Positions 8,208 through 16,764 of a DNA stretch of 37,454 nucleotides are shown in pieces. The stretch's first letter is position 1; every line of letters begins with the position of its first letter. The position numbers and the translations under genes were made by a program. Origin of the DNA: Bacilli bacterium (GTDB taxonomy: Bacteria; Bacillota_I; Bacilli_A; RF39; UBA660). The notes below the pieces were generated by a model that was given only the letters and a program-made list of their open reading frames with translations, did no database searches and was not told the origin of the DNA. The stretch is from positions 1 through 37,454 of the forward strand of contig JAFRQT010000040.1 of assembly GCA_017428485.1 (NCBI GenBank), written 5' to 3'.

Positions 8208-8831
8208 TTATTTCCCCTCTAAATATTTATCAAAGACATATTGTACATGAGCAGTACATAATTTATCTTCAAAGCACTTTATATATTTTTCATTTACTTC
8301 ATCTATTTCATAAAATACAAAGCCAAATGCATCACTTTGATATGAAGATGATTCTTTTAAATTAAATATATTATTTTTTCTTATATCTTCTATAGTTTCA
8401 AAATCAAATATTTGAACCATTAATTTTGGTTTATATCCCAGTGATAAATATAATGGACAAGCTCTAAATCTTGCTCCTAATTCTATATTAGTTATTCCAT
8501 TATTTTTACATTTTCTTTCAAATTCTATTACTAGGTCTTTTGCATATCCCCTTCTTCTATATTCTTTTTTTACACCCAGAACGCCCATACTTATTTTTTT
8601 TCTTTCTAAATCCATATTCTTTGAAGTTAATGCTGCGACTATATTATTACCTTCTTCTATATATATAAGCAATTCATTATCATTCTTAAACTGAGTATTC
8701 ATTTCATCATATCTTTCTTGCATAGTATAGTAATGTTCATTATATTCTTTTGCATCATTGTAAAATACTTTAGATAGAAATTTAAATACTTTATTTAATT
8801 CATCTAATGTTTTAATGACTTTTATTTCCAT
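8208..8831 (-). CDS. GNAT-family N-acetyltransferase
   Basis: 207 aa. Acetyl-CoA binding motif A is visible as VKKEYRRRGYAKDLV, followed by motif B-like CPLYLSLGYKPK. It transfers an acyl group from CoA to an unknown amine. First gene of the operon with the CYTH and MazG genes; its promoter TATGTTATAAT is fused to the terminator of tarJ and its Shine-Dalgarno is AAAGGTG. Family is sure, substrate unknown. Confidence 0.85.
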   Translation of the reverse strand: MEIKVIKTLDELNKVFKFLSKVFYNDAKEYNEHYYTMQERYDEMNTQFKNDNELLIYIEEGNNIVAALTSKNMDLERKKISMGVLGVKKEYRRRGYAKDLVIEFERKCKNNGITNIELGARFRACPLYLSLGYKPKLMVQIFDFETIEDIRKNNIFNLKESSSYQSDAFGFVFYEIDEVNEKYIKCFEDKLCTAHVQYVFDKYLEGK

Positions 8832-8858
8832 AGCATATCACCTTTTAAATTATAACAT

Positions 8859-8883
8859 AATAAAAGGAAGTATTAAACTTCCC
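8859..8883 (-). terminator. tarJ terminator joined to the GNAT promoter
   Basis: Arms GGAAG (8866-8870) and CTTCC (8878-8882) around TATTAAA, then TTTTATTATGTTATAAT on the minus strand: the T-run passes straight into an extended -10 for the next gene. Confidence 0.7.
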
Positions 8884-9892
8884 ATTTCATTATTGTTTTA
8901 AAATTATTAACACTATCTTCCTCAAATGCTTTACTCATATCAACTATTGAATGAATAGTAATTTCACTTGAAATAATTTTTGCCAAATATTCCTGACTTT
9001 CAGGAAAATCCTCAAAAAATTTTATGGCAGCTGCAAAATCTTCATAACCACTTCTACTATTACCAAGAAGTGTTATTCCTTTTTCAAGCACCATTCTTGT
9101 GTTAATTCCAACTGGTTCTTCGGATACGCCCATAAGTGCAATTGAACCTTGTGGATTAATAATATCAATCATTTGATTAATAGCCGACTCACTGCCTCGT
9201 CCACCTACGCATTCAAATGCATGATCTACTCTTAAATCTTCAGGTACTTCATTTATTAAATATGTTGCATCTGCAAATTGAAAATAATGTAACTTATTAA
9301 CATCAGTCCCAAAAACTATTACTTCTGCATTAGGATATAATTTTTTTAATATTAATGAAGTTACATATCCAACACTTCCACATCCCCAAACTCCAAGCAC
9401 CTGTTTTTTTAAATGACTATACATGTTGAAGTGTTCTACTGCATTCATTGCAACACTCATTAGTTCTAATAAAACCGCAACCCTATCTTCTACATTGTGA
9501 TATGGAATTATTCTTCCTCTATCCATATAGACAACAGTTTGCATAAAGCCATCAAATCCAGATGCTCTAAATTTACTGCTTCTTAAATAGTTTTCTTTTA
9601 TTATATCATCATGATCAACTGGTGTATTTGGTATCATGACAACTTTTGTCCCTGGCTTAAATTCACCTTTTGGATCCCTTAATACGACACCGACTGATTC
9701 ATGAATTAAACTCATTGGCAACTTTTTTGCTAATACTTTAGGATCTCTTTTACCTTGATAATATCTTTGATATGCAGCACATATAGATAAATATAGCGGC
9801 CTTACTACTACTTTATCTATGTCCATTTTTTCATCGACAAAATCAATTCCAATCCTTTTTGGAGAAATTAAACGATAATGACAATTAATCAT
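8873..9892 (-). CDS. tarJ: ribulose-5-phosphate reductase (TarJ-like zinc alcohol dehydrogenase)
   Basis: 339 aa, the usual TarJ length. It reduces ribulose 5-phosphate to ribitol 5-phosphate for CDP-ribitol, a precursor of ribitol teichoic acid. Seen: a medium-chain dehydrogenase plan with the N-terminal metal-site strand YLSICAAYQRYYQG, a lid region with LIHESVGVV, the Rossmann motif GVWGCGSVGYVTS near 168-180, and the closing NFKTIMKWEV. The TarJ match rests on overall sequence flavour and on the downstream half of tarI and the tarL-like gene beside it. It overlaps the chimeric tarI frame by 8 bases. The gene looks intact although its pathway partners are broken here. Confidence 0.82.
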   Translation of the reverse strand: MINCHYRLISPKRIGIDFVDEKMDIDKVVVRPLYLSICAAYQRYYQGKRDPKVLAKKLPMSLIHESVGVVLRDPKGEFKPGTKVVMIPNTPVDHDDIIKENYLRSSKFRASGFDGFMQTVVYMDRGRIIPYHNVEDRVAVLLELMSVAMNAVEHFNMYSHLKKQVLGVWGCGSVGYVTSLILKKLYPNAEVIVFGTDVNKLHYFQFADATYLINEVPEDLRVDHAFECVGGRGSESAINQMIDIINPQGSIALMGVSEEPVGINTRMVLEKGITLLGNSRSGYEDFAAAIKFFEDFPESQEYLAKIISSEITIHSIVDMSKAFEEDSVNNFKTIMKWEV

Positions 9893-10370
9893 GATTTAAT
9901 CCAACTTCCAAAATAGCATCTGCTAATTTTAAATCATGCATAGTTGTAATTTTTAAATTATATTCTTCTCCTCTTACAAAACCAACTTGTTTATTTTTAA
10001 CAACAAAGATTTTACATGCATCAGTAAGTATTTTCTTTTCATCATCAGTTAATGTATTATAAGTATCCATTAATTCCTTAATATTAAATGTTTGAGGAGT
10101 TTGACCTAGATATAGAAAATCTTTTCTTGGAATATCACTTAATACTTTTTCATCTATTATAGGTTCAGTTGTCCTACAATTTGAGCAAATATATCCTCCC
10201 TTATCTATTGAAAGAGTTACTATTTTTGTACTACCACATTTAATACATTCATTTAAATTCAAACCAATACCTAAATATTTTAAATATTGTATTTCAATTA
10301 TATTGGTTATTATTTTTGGATCAAATCCATCTTCAATCTTTAATAATGCTGATTCTAATAATACTTTCAT
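9885..10370 (-). CDS. chimeric ORF: RecO zinc-finger segment fused to the C-terminal part of TarI
   Basis: 161 aa in one unbroken frame, two unrelated halves. Residues 3 to about 77 match the middle of RecO: ALLKIEDGFDPKIITNI, YLKYLGIGLNLNECIKCG, then GGYICSNC, giving the CxxC...CxxC zinc site. From about 82 on it is the C-terminal part of a ribitol-5-phosphate cytidylyltransferase (IspD/TarI family): FLYLGQTPQTF, ILTDACKI, FVRGEEYNLKITT, DLKLADAIL. The nucleotide-binding N-terminus of TarI is missing, so it cannot be an active cytidylyltransferase, and it is too short for RecO. The native tarI start context survives: TAATG overlap with the tarL-like gene and an AGGAGA Shine-Dalgarno. I read it as tarI in which the first part was replaced by a recO fragment. 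Confidence 0.8.
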   Translation of the reverse strand: MKVLLESALLKIEDGFDPKIITNIIEIQYLKYLGIGLNLNECIKCGSTKIVTLSIDKGGYICSNCRTTEPIIDEKVLSDIPRKDFLYLGQTPQTFNIKELMDTYNTLTDDEKKILTDACKIFVVKNKQVGFVRGEEYNLKITTMHDLKLADAILEVGLNHD

Positions 10371-11526
10371 TACTTATCTCCTAAGAAATAATCAACAACT
10401 CTTTTTGCTGAATTTCCATCACATGCTCCACAAAAATATTTATAGAACTTATCTCCTTTTTCTTTATTATATTTACTTGTTTTAATTGAATTAATTAATT
10501 CATCCATGTTGTTGGCACGTTTACCATAATTGTATACATCAAAATCATAGAAGAATGACCTACTAGAGACATATTCATCAAAATCTGGTGTATAGAATAT
10601 TACTGGCTTTTTAAAGAATGAATATTCATATATTACTGATGAATAATCTGTAATAAGAATATCTGTTATAAATAATAAATCATTTATTTCTCTATCATTA
10701 CTTAAATCTAAATAAAAATGCATCTATATCAATAATCATATTCGGGTTTGTTTTTTATAAATGGATGCATCTTAATAATACATACATAATTATTTTTAAA
10801 TTCATCTTTAATGCGCTTAAAATCTATCCAATTATAGTCATAGTATGCAGTATTTTTTCCATTACCTCTAAATGTTGGGGCAAATAAAATTACTTTTTTA
10901 TTTTTTAATACTGGATATTTATCATATATTTCTTTGATTGTTTTTTCTTTATATTTTTTATCAAAGAAAATATCTGTTCTAGGAATACCCAATGCGTGTA
11001 CTTTGTCTTCAGTTATTCCAAATGCTTTAGCATAATCTTTAACTATACCTTCACCACTAACAATGCATCCAGTATAATTACGATGGGTATAATTATATGC
11101 TTTTGGCCCCCCTGGTTTACCTAAACGAGCATATCCAACAGTCTTATATGCTCCCATAGCGTGCCACAACTGTATAACTTGTTTATCACCTTTAAATTTA
11201 ATTGTATATATATATGGATAAAAATCATCAACAAATATATATTTTGCTTTACACATTGCTTTAATTATTTCTAAGGATTGATTTAATGATTTTCCTTTTT
11301 TAGACTTAAAATTCTTTTTGAATATTCCAGTTATATGAAATTTCTTTCTTTTTTCTATTTCTTCTTTTACAAATGCAAAATTACCAGAGAATTCCTCTCT
11401 TGAATCAGACAAAAATAAAACTTCATTATCTTCTTGTTTTATTCTTTTTTGCATAAATGGATATAATATCCAAAAATGTCTTGTATGCAATAATTGTACT
11501 AACATTTTTAAATAATCTTTTTTCAT
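10370..11526 (-). pseudogene. frameshifted CDP-glycerol/ribitol phosphotransferase (TagF/TarL-like)
   Basis: Two adjacent frames make one protein. The upstream part (11526 to 10729, 265 aa) has the family's middle: VIQLWHAMGAYK, the Tyr/Gly-rich NYTGCIVSGEG, LGIPRTDIFF, and ends at KMHPFIKNKPEYDY. The downstream part (10723 to 10370, 117 aa) carries LFITDILITDYSSVIYE, KKPVIFYTPDFDEY and CDGNSAKRVVDYF. These are consecutive in TagF/TarL enzymes, which add polyol phosphates to teichoic acid. Around 10715-10735 two extra bases, or one lost base, break the frame. Start (AGGAGG) and promoter are normal. Unless the read is wrong or slippage occurs, no full enzyme is made. Confidence 0.85.
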
Positions 11527-11571
11527 AATATTCCTCCTGCTTCTAATATAAAGCCAATAAGATTATAACAT

Positions 11572-11611
11572 AAAAAAACTTTGTATAATATTTACGAAAA
11601 GTATACAAAGT
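11572..11611 (-). terminator. terminator of the dCMP deaminase gene, joined to the tarL-like promoter
   Basis: Ten-base arms ACTTTGTATA (11579-11588) and TATACAAAGT (11602-11611). In the minus direction a T-run follows and leads directly into TATGTTATAAT, the extended -10 for the tarL-like gene. Confidence 0.8.
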
Positions 11612-11624
11612 CTTCACAATAAAA

Positions 11625-12104
11625 TTATAAATCAAGTTTTATTTCTTTTTTTGATGGTTTATATTGTTTATATTTTATTCCACACTTATCTAACATCTTC
11701 TTAGATGCAATATTACTAGGAATTCCATCATATTTATCACTAAGATATACCAATTCTTTAATACCTGATTGTATGATTGCTTTTGCACACTCATTACAAG
11801 GGAAAAGTGTTACATATAATTTACAACCATTAACAGGTGTTCTTGAATTTAAAATTGCATTTAATTCTGAATGACACACATATGCATATTTTGTATCAAG
11901 AAAATCTCCTTCTCTTTTCCAAACCATATCTTTATCATCATCGTATCCAATTGGAGCACCATTATACCCTACTGAAATTATTTTATTATTATCATCCACT
12001 ATACATGCTCCAACTTGACTATTTGGATCTTTACTTCTTTGTGCTGATAAAAGAGCAAGAGCCATAAAATATTCATCCCATGATAAATAATCTTTTCTTT
12101 TCAT
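11625..12104 (-). CDS. dCMP deaminase (ComEB-like)
   Basis: 159 aa. Converts dCMP to dUMP, feeding thymidylate synthesis. The zinc site is HSE at 78-80 and PCNEC at 102-106, the standard cytidine/deoxycytidylate deaminase signature. The N-terminal WDEYFMALALLSAQRSKDPNSQVGA stretch is typical of ComEB/dCMP deaminases. Shine-Dalgarno GAGGTG. It is a single gene between terminators. With ThyX and Tmk at 23-25 kb it gives a route dCMP to dUMP to dTMP to dTDP. Confidence 0.92.
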   Translation of the reverse strand: MKRKDYLSWDEYFMALALLSAQRSKDPNSQVGACIVDDNNKIISVGYNGAPIGYDDDKDMVWKREGDFLDTKYAYVCHSELNAILNSRTPVNGCKLYVTLFPCNECAKAIIQSGIKELVYLSDKYDGIPSNIASKKMLDKCGIKYKQYKPSKKEIKLDL

Positions 12105-12124
12105 TAATACACCTCATTTATGAT

Positions 12125-12149
12125 ATAAAAAGTAGACCTAAGGCCCACT
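12125..12149 (-). terminator. terminator after the lipoprotein gene
   Basis: Eight-base arms at 12131-12138 and 12142-12149 (two G-T pairs in the minus-strand RNA) with a three-base loop, then TTTTTATA. Confidence 0.7.
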
Positions 12150-12594
12150 AATTACTTTTTTGCACTTCTTCTAAATATGAATATAAAGCTTTTACTTCGC
12201 TGGCAGTCATATCTTCATATTCGCTTTCATTATATTCTATAACTAAATATCTGCCTTTAGTATATGCATTTTTAATATTTTCAAGGTCTTTATCCATTAT
12301 AGTCAATGCATATTTTGCAGTTGCTGCATCTCCATAATCCAAATAAGCATGATATCCAGTAATTTTATCACCAGAATAATAGTATACTAAACTTCCAGTT
12401 CCATTTTTAAATACCATCTTAGTATCATCAGAATATAAATCAATTTTATCATCCCCAGCAGTAGTTGTTGTTTCAGTTGTTCTATCCTCAGTATCATCAA
12501 TTATATTTTCAGTATCATTATTATGCTCGCTACCGCATCCAACAATAAATACTAACATTAGGAATAATAATGTACTTAATAGTATCTTCTTCAT
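12148..12594 (-). CDS. small lipoprotein of unknown function
   Basis: 148 aa from the ATG at 12594, which follows AGGAGG; an upstream in-frame ATG would add 14 residues and spoil the signal peptide. Signal MKK then a hydrophobic run and the lipobox IVGC, with Cys at residue 21, so it is lipid-anchored on the outer face of the membrane. An acidic, Thr-rich linker (residues 25-48) precedes a compact domain with VYYYSGDKITGYHAYLDYGDA and ALTIMDKDLENIKNAY. The domain resembles small YehR-type or DUF1307-like lipoproteins in style only; no function is assigned. Confidence 0.75.
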   Translation of the reverse strand: MKKILLSTLLFLMLVFIVGCGSEHNNDTENIIDDTEDRTTETTTTAGDDKIDLYSDDTKMVFKNGTGSLVYYYSGDKITGYHAYLDYGDAATAKYALTIMDKDLENIKNAYTKGRYLVIEYNESEYEDMTASEVKALYSYLEEVQKSN

Positions 12595-12629
12595 TAGTTT
12601 ACCTCCTATAATGATTATATCATACTTTT

Positions 12630-13142
12630 TTAACAAAATGAATCTTTTATATCAGATAGGTATTCTCCTTTTTTTAGTTTTATCTTATATTTTGGCCTTC
12701 TATCTTCTTCATTTCTTTTATAAAAATCATTCCAAGCAATTGTGTTAGTCATATCATTAATAAATTTATCACTATTGCCTCTTTCTTTCATTCTTGAAAT
12801 ATATTCTTCTCTAGAATCAATATCTGCATAAACCAGGCAATAATCAATATTATTATCAATGACATAGTTTAGTATTTTTTCCTGATATGACATTAGTGCT
12901 ATTTTTCCACTACTAATTGTTTCATTCAATAAATTAATTGTATATTCATGATAATCTTTATTAACTACTTCTCCTCTATTTAGTTTACCTTTTTCAAGTT
13001 CCTCATAACTTTTATTATCAAGTCCATATTTATATTTGGCTCTTTCTCCATCAATATCAACAAAATGGCTATCATGGTTAGCTAAATATGTTTTACCTAT
13101 AGCTGGACCACATAAAATAACTTTACAATTAATTTTATCCAT
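12630..13142 (-). CDS. putative P-loop nucleotide-binding protein
   Basis: 170 aa. VILCGPAIGKTYLA at 8-21 is a Walker A of the form CxxxxGKT, with Cys where Gly or Ala is usual. Then FVDIDGER resembles the acidic strand of small kinases and KERGNSDKFINDM a lid-like segment. Related proteins in phages and gut Bacillota are called AAA or kinase-like; what is phosphorylated, if anything, is unknown. It starts 8 bases inside the end of queH and is followed by the lipoprotein gene after 35 bases, so the three are probably co-transcribed from the nitroreductase end. Confidence 0.6.
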   Translation of the reverse strand: MDKINCKVILCGPAIGKTYLANHDSHFVDIDGERAKYKYGLDNKSYEELEKGKLNRGEVVNKDYHEYTINLLNETISSGKIALMSYQEKILNYVIDNNIDYCLVYADIDSREEYISRMKERGNSDKFINDMTNTIAWNDFYKRNEEDRRPKYKIKLKKGEYLSDIKDSFC

Positions 13143-13710
13143 TTTTATTCTCCAGAAATTTTTTAATGTCTTTTTCTATCTTTTCTTTATATCTATCTTC
13201 TTCAGAGAAAATACATCCACAATATTTTTGCATATAAAGTCCCAATTCTCTTGCTTTATCTTGTCCTTCTCTAAAACCAATTCTAAAATCTTTATATAAA
13301 AATTTAACATTAAACTCTTTTTCTAATTTTTCCATTATTTTTTTAATGTCATCATGCTTTTGATAAATACTGTATAAAAGAGTTGTTGTAACTGTATCAT
13401 ATCCATGAGTGCTGGCATATTCGAATAATTTTCTTAATCTAATTGGGTAACAATATGATGTGCACCTGTTTTCTAAGTTATTAATTACATTTTTACAGAA
13501 ATTATCAAGTCCATATTCTTCTTCAACAATAAGCTTTAAATTCATCATTTTAGAGTACTCAATTAAAGTATCTCTTCTTGTTTTATATTCAATATATGGA
13601 TGAATATTTGGATTATACCAAAACAATGTTGGTTCTATACCCTCTTCTCTAAGAGTTTTAACACAATAAACAGAACAGGGAGCACAGCATGCATGCATAA
13701 GTAACTTCAT
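13135..13710 (-). CDS. queH: epoxyqueuosine reductase QueH (DUF208)
   Basis: 191 aa. Reduces epoxyqueuosine to queuosine in tRNA, the last step of Q34 synthesis in bacteria lacking QueG. The signature is complete: HACCAPC at 7-12 (adjacent Cys pair plus one), RCTSYCYPIRL with two Cys, YSIYQKHD, and YCGCIFSEED, giving the Cys set that binds the iron-sulfur cluster. Length is normal. It follows the nitroreductase gene by 14 bases with AGGAAGTG before the ATG. No other queuosine gene lies in the window, so the precursor may be salvaged. Confidence 0.93.
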   Translation of the reverse strand: MKLLMHACCAPCSVYCVKTLREEGIEPTLFWYNPNIHPYIEYKTRRDTLIEYSKMMNLKLIVEEEYGLDNFCKNVINNLENRCTSYCYPIRLRKLFEYASTHGYDTVTTTLLYSIYQKHDDIKKIMEKLEKEFNVKFLYKDFRIGFREGQDKARELGLYMQKYCGCIFSEEDRYKEKIEKDIKKFLENKNG

Positions 13711-13724
13711 ATAATCACTTCCTT

Positions 13725-14231
13725 TTATTTATATTCCACTATTTCATTTAATTTCTTTCTAAACTTATGAAATGGACTTGGAGGACATAATTTAGATTTA
13801 TATCCAAGTGGTAATAGACACACAGGCTCAATATTGGAAGGAATATTAAATTCGTTTTTTAATATTTCAGTATTATATAGTCCAATCCATATATTATCAA
13901 CATTCAAGTTTGTTGCTTCTAACATCATATGAGTAGCAACAATAGTAGCATCTATTTCGTATTTAGAGTTCCCATCTTTTACATATGCTTTATCTTTATC
14001 ACCACATACTATTAATACAGTTGTAGATCCATATCTACAAGGAGTTGCTTTATCTAATTTTTTAATTCCTTCTTCGCTTCTTACAACATATATCTTAATA
14101 GGCTGTACATTTTTAGCTGTAGGCGCTATTCTTCCTGCATTTAATATGGCATTTAATTTCTCTTCTTCTAACTCCTTCTTACTAAATAATCTAGTAGCTT
14201 TTCTATTTTTTATTACATTTTCAAATTCCAT
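13725..14231 (-). CDS. nitroreductase-family flavoprotein
   Basis: 168 aa from the ATG at 14231, which follows GGAGG; a longer reading would start inside the upstream terminator region. FMN-dependent nitroreductase fold: N-terminal VIKNRKATRLFS (the Arg-rich FMN site), GRIAPTAKNVQP, a central AATNLNVDNIWIGLYN-like helix, and LLPLGYKS near the C-terminus. It likely uses NAD(P)H to reduce a nitro, quinone or similar substrate; which one is not visible. First gene of the operon running through queH. Confidence 0.85.
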   Translation of the reverse strand: MEFENVIKNRKATRLFSKKELEEEKLNAILNAGRIAPTAKNVQPIKIYVVRSEEGIKKLDKATPCRYGSTTVLIVCGDKDKAYVKDGNSKYEIDATIVATHMMLEATNLNVDNIWIGLYNTEILKNEFNIPSNIEPVCLLPLGYKSKLCPPSPFHKFRKKLNEIVEYK

Positions 14232-14260
14232 ATCTTCCTCCATTTTTATTTTATCATAAT

Positions 14261-14292
14261 AATAAAAAGAAAACATTAAATAATGTTTTCTT
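14261..14292 (-). terminator. terminator of the P-type ATPase gene
   Basis: Twelve-base perfect arms (14267-14278 and 14281-14292), two-base gap, followed in the minus direction by TTTTTATT. It overlaps the ATPase stop codon. Confidence 0.8.
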
Positions 14293-16645
14293 AATTAACT
14301 TTATATATATTTGCTTCTACTTTAATAGTATCATCAAATTTATGGAATAACTTAGTTACTAAATAATTTATAATCTTATAAATATAGAATGAATCTAAAA
14401 TTAATATAAATGTTAATAATAGTATTAGATTATCCATAGGATGAATACTAAAGAATTCCGGTTCTAAGAGCAAGCACCCAACAAATCCAATTAACATTAT
14501 GAAAAACAATGCTCCTCTATATAAATTAATTGGATAACATATTTTAAATAAGTAATATAATCCTGTTGCAGTGGTCAAGATAACTCCTAATGTACTTTGT
14601 ATTTCATATGATAAATCAAATGTTGTTGATAGCATTGATATTAAAATCATATTAAATACTACTGTTAATGCTGCGGGTAAACTTTTAGCAAATATTTTAA
14701 ATAGAAATTTACCTTTTACCAGTTCATGATTAGGTTCTAGTGCAAGTACAAAAGATGGAGCACCAATTGTAAATGTAGTAATAAATGTTAGTTGAATTGG
14801 TATAAAGAAATACTTCTGAAATGATAATACACTAAATATAATTAACATCATAGTATAAAGAGTTTTTACTAATAATAAAGATGCGCTTCTTTCAACATTA
14901 TTAATTGTTTGTCTTCCCTCGGCTACAACTCTTGGAAGTGAATTAAAATCATCATCCAAAAGTATTAACTGAGATATATTTCTAGCAGCATCTGTCCCAG
15001 ATTTTACTGATATGGCACAATCACTTTCTTTTAACGCAAGAACATCATTAACTCCATCACCAGTCATCGCAACTGTATGTCCTTGATTTTTTAAATGTAT
15101 AATGATTTGTTTCTTTTGCTCTGGCTTTGCGCGCCCAAAAACTTGATATTTATCTATTACTTCTTCTAACTCTTCACTAGTTAAGTTCCCAATGTCAATT
15201 CCTTCCATATCTTCTAGTCCAACTTTTTTAGCAATAGATAATACGGTTTTAATATTGTCTCCAGATATAATTTTAACAAGAACACTATTTTCTTTAAAAT
15301 AATTTAATGTTTCTTTAGCACTAGGCCTGATTACATCTTCAATTAATAAATATCCAATTGGTTTAATATTAGATAGTTTTGGATCTAACTTACCAGTTTT
15401 AATTCCTAATGCGAGGACACGATAATTATCAATATTTTCATCAATTATTTTTTTGTCTACTTTTTCTTTTAAAACTATTTCTGGTGCTCCTAAATATAAA
15501 GAATAATTTTCAAATTCAATTGCTGAATATTTTCTTGAAGATGAAAATGGAACTTTATCTATTACTTTTGATTTTTCACCAGTATATTTTTCTTTTAAAG
15601 CAGACATTGTTTGATTATTATCCTCACTAGAGACAGCATATTCTTTTAAATATCTATCAAAATCATCATATGAATATTCCCCTACTTCGATTATTTTTTT
15701 CAATTCCATTCTTCCTTCAGTTAGTGTACCAGTTTTATCTAAGCATATTGCATCAACTCTAGCTAACGTTTCAATAGAATATAATTGTTGAACCAATACT
15801 TTTACCCTATATAATTTTATTACACCAACAGCCATGACAGAAGAAGTTAAAAGTACTAACCCATCTGGTATCATTCCAATTAAAGAAGCTACCGTTGTAA
15901 ATATACTTTCAGACAAACTTCCAGTAATTCTATATTGACTTATCATCATAATTATTCCGATTGGAATAATTAATACAGATAGTATTTTTAACATTTTAGT
16001 AAATGAACCCATAATAATAGAGTTAACATCTTTTTTGTATTTAGCCTCATTTGATATTTTAGATACATAATTTTCTTTACCAACATGTATTACTTTGGCA
16101 TAAGCGTTCCCTGATACAATATATGAACCAGATAATAAATTGTCCCCTTTTATTTTTTTTATTGAATCGCTTTCTCCTGTAATAAGGGATTCACTTACTT
16201 CTAGTTCTCCTTCTAAAACAACACTATCGCATACAACTTGATGTCCTAATGATAATCTGATAACATCATCCATTACAATTTCTTCCAAAGTACATGTTAT
16301 TATTTTGCCATCTCTTAAAACATCTACTTTTGTTTCTGATACTATAGATAATTTGTCTATAATTTTTTTTGAAATTATTTCTTCAATTATACTAATAATT
16401 GAGTTAACAATAATAACACCCATAAACAAGCAGTTTTTAAGTCCTTTTATAACATCGCCTGATATTGTACCAGCAATAAAAATTGCAAGACCCAAAGCTA
16501 AGTTTAAAAAGTTGAAATATGTAAACACATTATCTCTAATAATCTCTTTAATAGTTTTGGTTTTTGGGGCATCATTAAAATTGACAAGTCCTTTTTGAAC
16601 TCGCTCATTTACTTCATTATTAGTTAAACCTTTTATATTTTCCAT
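14291..16645 (-). CDS. P-type cation-transporting ATPase, CtpE-like
   Basis: 784 aa from the ATG at 16645 (the alternative ATG is four codons upstream). Membrane pump driven by a phospho-aspartate: TGES at 156-159 (actuator), PDGL at 260-263 in M4, phosphorylation site DKTGTLTEG at 303-311, ISGDN, MTGDGVNDVLALKESD in the hinge. Helices flank at 42-90, 220-275 and from about 590 to the end. ARVDAICLDKTGT and TIGAPSFVLALEPNHE match the CtpE branch, linked to calcium uptake in mycobacteria. No heavy-metal-binding domain or CPx motif. An extended -10 TGTTATAAT lies just upstream. The ion is not provable from sequence. Confidence 0.9.
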   Translation of the reverse strand: MENIKGLTNNEVNERVQKGLVNFNDAPKTKTIKEIIRDNVFTYFNFLNLALGLAIFIAGTISGDVIKGLKNCLFMGVIIVNSIISIIEEIISKKIIDKLSIVSETKVDVLRDGKIITCTLEEIVMDDVIRLSLGHQVVCDSVVLEGELEVSESLITGESDSIKKIKGDNLLSGSYIVSGNAYAKVIHVGKENYVSKISNEAKYKKDVNSIIMGSFTKMLKILSVLIIPIGIIMMISQYRITGSLSESIFTTVASLIGMIPDGLVLLTSSVMAVGVIKLYRVKVLVQQLYSIETLARVDAICLDKTGTLTEGRMELKKIIEVGEYSYDDFDRYLKEYAVSSEDNNQTMSALKEKYTGEKSKVIDKVPFSSSRKYSAIEFENYSLYLGAPEIVLKEKVDKKIIDENIDNYRVLALGIKTGKLDPKLSNIKPIGYLLIEDVIRPSAKETLNYFKENSVLVKIISGDNIKTVLSIAKKVGLEDMEGIDIGNLTSEELEEVIDKYQVFGRAKPEQKKQIIIHLKNQGHTVAMTGDGVNDVLALKESDCAISVKSGTDAARNISQLILLDDDFNSLPRVVAEGRQTINNVERSASLLLVKTLYTMMLIIFSVLSFQKYFFIPIQLTFITTFTIGAPSFVLALEPNHELVKGKFLFKIFAKSLPAALTVVFNMILISMLSTTFDLSYEIQSTLGVILTTATGLYYLFKICYPINLYRGALFFIMLIGFVGCLLLEPEFFSIHPMDNLILLLTFILILDSFYIYKIINYLVTKLFHKFDDTIKVEANIYKVN

Positions 16646-16730
16646 TACATCACCCATTATACAACAACATTATAACACTTTTATTTAATATTTTTTAATA
16701 ATAATTTATATTTTACATATATATATATTA

Positions 16731-16764
16731 TAAAAAATAATTAAGTATTTTTACTTAATTATTT
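16731..16764 (-). terminator. terminator of the second ClpX-like gene
   Basis: Thirteen-base arms (16735-16747 and 16752-16764) with a four-base loop; the minus strand continues into a T-run. It overlaps the stop codon. Confidence 0.8.

Noticed and set aside
10715..10735. Programmed frameshift in the tarL-like gene
   Set aside because: No slippery heptamer with a stimulatory structure was seen, and the neighbouring tarI is also broken, so plain decay is simpler.
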